64,000 bases of DNA from Perca fluviatilis (lineage: Eukaryota; Chordata; Actinopteri; Perciformes; Percidae). A program made the translations under genes and the position numbers. The notes under the pieces were generated by a model. That model was not told the origin of the DNA. It saw only the letters and a list, made by a program, of their open reading frames with translations, and did not search any database. Positions 60,653 through 64,000 of this stretch are shown here, one piece after another; the first letter of the stretch is position 1; each line of letters starts with the position of its first letter. The stretch covers positions 11,088,085 to 11,152,084 of the forward strand of contig NC_053116.1 of assembly GCF_010015445.1 (NCBI RefSeq), in the 5' to 3' direction.

Positions 60653-61438
60653 ACGTGCTTTCGGGCAGTTGTTGATGCTCCTCCGCTGAGGATTTTAAAA
60701 TGAATGCGCTGTCGATTCTACACATCTCAATTCTCCGGCGGCAGCCACTAGACGGATCGTGGACGATTTGGGTCGGACTTGCATTTATTTTTTTTCAGTG
60801 TTTAACCGCTTGAGGTAAATTAGCCTACTACTAATGTTTAGCGTCATCTCAGCCACGAACGCAAACAAACTGCTGTTCTTTCTCTACTAATGCAGCATCT
60901 ATTCAACAAATTAATAACTTTATAATGATATGACAAATTGTACTGTATACATACCTTTTTGCTGTCGATGCTTTAAACGCGCATCTGATGTCAGCCTTCT
61001 CTGCACAGCATGTGCTCTCCGTGCAGCGCGCAGTAACACGTGTCGAAAATAAACAACACGAGGCATCAGTGATAGTTTTTATTTCGCCTCTAGAGGCCGC
61101 TATTGTAATGCATGATGCCAGCAGACCCTTCTCAGCTCTCGTGTACTGTGTAATGAATGACAGCGCGCGCTTCTCAGCCGCTCCAGCAACGGACGCAACC
61201 AGGAAAAACTATCGGTATGGATTTTTGCCGATAACGATAGTTCCACCAATCAACTATCGGTGCCGATTAATCGGCAAAACCGATGAATCGGTCGACCTCT
61301 ATATCATTATAGGATTTTCTAGCAATATATTGATTATCGCAGAGCTGCTGTATCTTGATATTATCGGTATCATGAGCCATGTATCGTGTATTGTATCGTT
61401 TCGTTAGGTACCTTGTGTTTCCCACCCCTACCATTGAG

Positions 61439-63451
61439 TGGGAAAATATAGATTACAAGTCGGTCATCTTCCTGGAAAAAGAGAATCAGAATCAGCTTTA
61501 TTGGCCAAGTATGTCTACACACACAAGGAATTTTGACTCCAGTTTTAAGTTGCTCCAAACACAGTTCCAAGAACAATTTCCAGGAAGATAAATGGATATA
61601 GACATGCAGCCAAAAACAAGAACAACAACATCCATACCTGGCTGACGTCTCTAAAGCCTCACCTCAAATAGCTTTGCTCAGTTGCAACAAAAAAATACAA
61701 CAAAGAAGACTGCAGCATCAGATGTGCTGCAGTTGTGGACCTTGTCTGTCCCTGAACGTGACTCGTGTGCTCCCCCGCTCTCTCTCTCAGTGTCTCACAG
61801 GGCACCCTATGCTCGGTCATTGCTGCCTCTAGACACAGAGAACTAAACTCACATTATGTCTTTCTCGCTTTCCTTTTTCTCTCCCCCCTCTAAAGCATAG
61901 CCTTTGGTTTTCTCCTTTTTCTGTCTGTGTGTGTATGTGTGTGCACGTAGGTGTTTGAGACAGCAAGAGAGGACATCACGATTTCCTCCCCAAGGAAATA
62001 TGACCAGCCAAACCCCCCCCAAAGATCCTAAGTAATGCTACTATTTCTGTGCAGCCTGCCCTGGCATGTGCCCTGTGCTGCACACCAAACATTTCCAAAG
62101 ATAAATAAAGCACAGATCCTTGCTCCTGTTTTCAGGCTTTTTTTATTTCATTTTTTCCCCCTCTATGAGGCAAACATGTTGTTGCAAGATTTTTGTGGTC
62201 ACAGGAAATGTCAAATAGAAAAAAAACTAAAGTAGCTGTCGTAGCCACTTCCTGGAGGGTGTGTGAGAATTGCAGAACAAGGCCTCTTTCTGTGCGACTT
62301 TAGTTAAAATTGGAACCAAATGTTATTGTTGTTAATGCTAAATGATAGTGTAAAAAATGTCTGGGTTGCATGGTGCTGGGTTTGTTTTTATTCCAGGGTG
62401 TATTTTCCATTCTCTATTTTGTTTCTCTCTTCTTGATTGTTTTTTTTTCTCTTTACACAAGGAGAAAAACAACCAATTTTCATTGCAAGATGATGACTTT
62501 GAAATGTCGCAATAATACAATAAAAAAATATGAAATATTTAAAAGATCTAATTTCACAAATTCCCATAAAGCTTTGGCAGACTTACAGTAACTCCATATA
62601 TAAGACAATTGGTGCAACGCCTCACTGTCCCAGTGTCTCCAGTCTGTGCTGTGACACTTATTTATGACATGCATTCAAGCCATGTATGTTGTAATGATGA
62701 ATCACCCACATTTAGGGGCCATGAGAGCTGGTGCACGACAATCACTCGTCAAGCAACCCCCCCCCTACCCTAGTCATGTGCCCACGTGAATGATGAACCC
62801 GGCTATGTTAAATCACAACTGGTTTCTGCTACTGCCATCTTGCACCTCTGTGCCCAGAAGGCTAATGAAAGTTCAATGAGTTCTGCAGCAAAAATGAAAT
62901 ATAATTCATACTTGTTTGAATGATGTGTACAAAAGGTATCACTGCAGTGCCCAGGAGGGTGGGCATTACACCCCCAGACATTCACGGTGATCGAAAACAT
63001 AATTGTCTGTCTCTCTGGAAGCACCATTGCTTTTCTGCGTTATATGATTTTTTTGTTGATTCTTGTGGCTAATTACCAACTGCACTCTCAGTGGTAAATT
63101 ACAATGTCATTAATTTAAACAAAAAAAAGGGGGTCGTTAGGGACAGCCAGTGTGTCTCTGCGTGACTTGTAACAGCTCTGGAAAATGGCAGTTAAATGTT
63201 TATGAAGCACGTCAACACAGGGGGTTGGATCTGCAGCAGCATATGAAACAAAGGCCAAGTTCAGTTGGATGGCAGCATAGTCCTACACATTCTCCACGGC
63301 CCAACACATTATTTAGCGCTATTAGCAGGAAACAGAGAGAATGGCCATTCAGTTGGCCTTTTAACTGCAGTGTAAATCCATGTGGTGAACCCGACCATCA
63401 AAGCATACTGTAATATCCCCCTGAACCATGGTCCATCTGAGGAACCGGTTA
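61439..63451. other. Upstream flank, no gene seen
   Basis: About 61483-61560 holds the common fish repeat AGAATCAGCTTTATTGGCC followed by ACACACAAGGAATTTTGACT, probably the tail of an old retroposon. No other supported feature. Confidence 0.5.
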
Positions 63452-63453
63452 TA

Positions 63454-64000
63454 CAGTGGGAAGAACAAGTATTTGATACACTGCCGATTTTGCAGGTTTT
63501 CCTACTAACAAAGCATGTAGAGGTCTGTACATTTTATCATAGGTACACTTCAACTGTGAGTGACGGAATCTAAAACAAAAATCACATTGTATGATTTTTA
63601 AATAATAAATTTGCATTTTATTGCATGACATAAGTATTTGATCACCTACCAACCAGTAAGAATTCCAGCTCTCACAGACCTGTTAGTTTTTCTTTAAGAA
63701 GCCCTCCTGTTCTCCACTCATTACCTGTATTAACTGCACCTGTTTGACCTTGTTACCTGTATAAAAGACACCTGTCCACACACTCAATCAAACAAACACA
63801 CTCCAACCTCTCCACAATAGCCAAGACCAGAGAGCTGTGTAAGGACATCAGGGATAAAATTATAGACCTGTACAAGGCCGGGATGGGCTACAGGACAATA
63901 GGCAAGCAGCTCGGTGAGAAGGCAACAACTATTGGCGCAATTATTAGAAAATGGAAGAAGTTCAAGATGACGGTCAATCTCCCTCAGTCTGGGGATTCGT
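63454..64000 (+). mobile_element. Tc1-like transposon, 5' part (cut by window end)
   Basis: Starts after TA at 63452-63453 with CAGTGGGAAGAACAAGTATT, a terminal repeat different from the 21914 element. About 360 bp of terminal and leader sequence, including a TATAAAAGACACC box (63761-63773), precede the transposase frame. The right end is outside the window. Confidence 0.93.
63817..64000 (+). pseudogene. Tc1-like transposase N-terminus, start codon lost
   Basis: The first ~61 codons are open and show the helix-turn-helix DNA-binding start, with [20 protein letters not shown] and [20 protein letters not shown]. The expected ATG before GCCAAGACC is ATA at 63817-63819. The next in-frame ATG lies ~22 codons in and would cut into the binding domain. 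The catalytic part is beyond the window, so inactivity is likely but not certain. Confidence 0.8.

Larger units (their letters stand above)
53553..61301. mobile_element. Inner hAT-like element (TAGAGGTCGACCGAT ends), 7.7 kb with insertions
   Basis: An exact 8-bp duplication TATCATTA lies at 53545-53552 and 61302-61309. Termini TAGAGGTCGACCGAT and ATCGGTCGACCTCTA are perfect inverses, followed by CCGATTAATCGG-type motifs on both sides. It is inserted in the outer hAT element and hosts a LINE and the long inverted-repeat unit. Confidence 0.9.
51484..61430. mobile_element. Outer hAT-like element hosting nested insertions
   Basis: An exact 8-bp duplication CCATTGAG lies at 51476-51483 and 61431-61438. 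Left end TAGGGATGGGACAAAATATC; the inverted right end starts TAGGGGTGGGAAACACAAGG. Subterminal ATCGATA-rich motifs occur at both ends. The element proper is only about 51484-51733, 53391-53552 and 61302-61430 (~540 bp); the other ~9.4 kb is later insertions. Confidence 0.85.

Overview
This is vertebrate, almost certainly teleost fish, nuclear DNA, probably from a percomorph-like fish. The evidence is a plexin exon with consensus splice sites, long CA/GT and GA microsatellites, Tc1-like transposons, tRNA-derived SINEs, hAT-like elements with 8-bp target duplications and TTAA-flanked piggyBac-like MITEs. There is no prokaryotic gene structure. Most short open frames are chance products of repeats.

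The one clear host gene is plxna2 (Plexin-A2) on the minus strand. Its first coding exon lies at 7431-8630 and encodes 400 residues: a signal peptide and most of the Sema domain. The exon ends at a GTGAGT donor and is preceded by two possible acceptors at 8641-8653. A CpG-rich block at 38341-39020 carries another minus-strand GTGAGT donor (exon edge 38348) and an upstream TATTTAAA box. I read it as the promoter and non-coding exon 1. Most of the window from 8.6 to 38.3 kb would then be plxna2 intron 1, 1-7430 the start of intron 2, and 39-64 kb upstream flank.

Layout. 1-2039: TTAA-flanked element holding five copies of a ~195-bp tandem repeat. 4.5-7.3 kb: four hAT-like elements, one nested in another. 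7.4-8.6 kb: plxna2 coding exon. 8.6-38.3 kb: intronic DNA with scattered MITEs, two SINEs and a frameshifted Tc1-like transposon (21914-23543). 38.3-39.0 kb: promoter. 42.1-44.4 kb: a large foldback element, a small MITE sharing its TTAA, and a third inverted-repeat element. 49-50.2 kb: two tandem copies of one repeat family. 51.5-61.4 kb: a deeply nested transposon stack. 63.45 kb to the end: the 5' part of a second, different Tc1-like element whose start codon is mutated.

The most unusual region is 51484-61430. An outer hAT-like element (8-bp duplication CCATTGAG) contains a SINE (15-bp duplication) that is itself split by another element. It also contains a second hAT-like element (8-bp duplication TATCATTA), inside which lie a 5'-truncated LINE with an 18-bp duplication and a 4.4-kb unit with ~0.75-kb inverted arms. 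Each arm carries CCAAT and TATA-like motifs and a splice donor pointing inward. Between the arms, on the minus strand, is a candidate spliced gene: exons joining in frame to 81 residues, with an AATAAA signal just past the stop. I do not recognise its protein.
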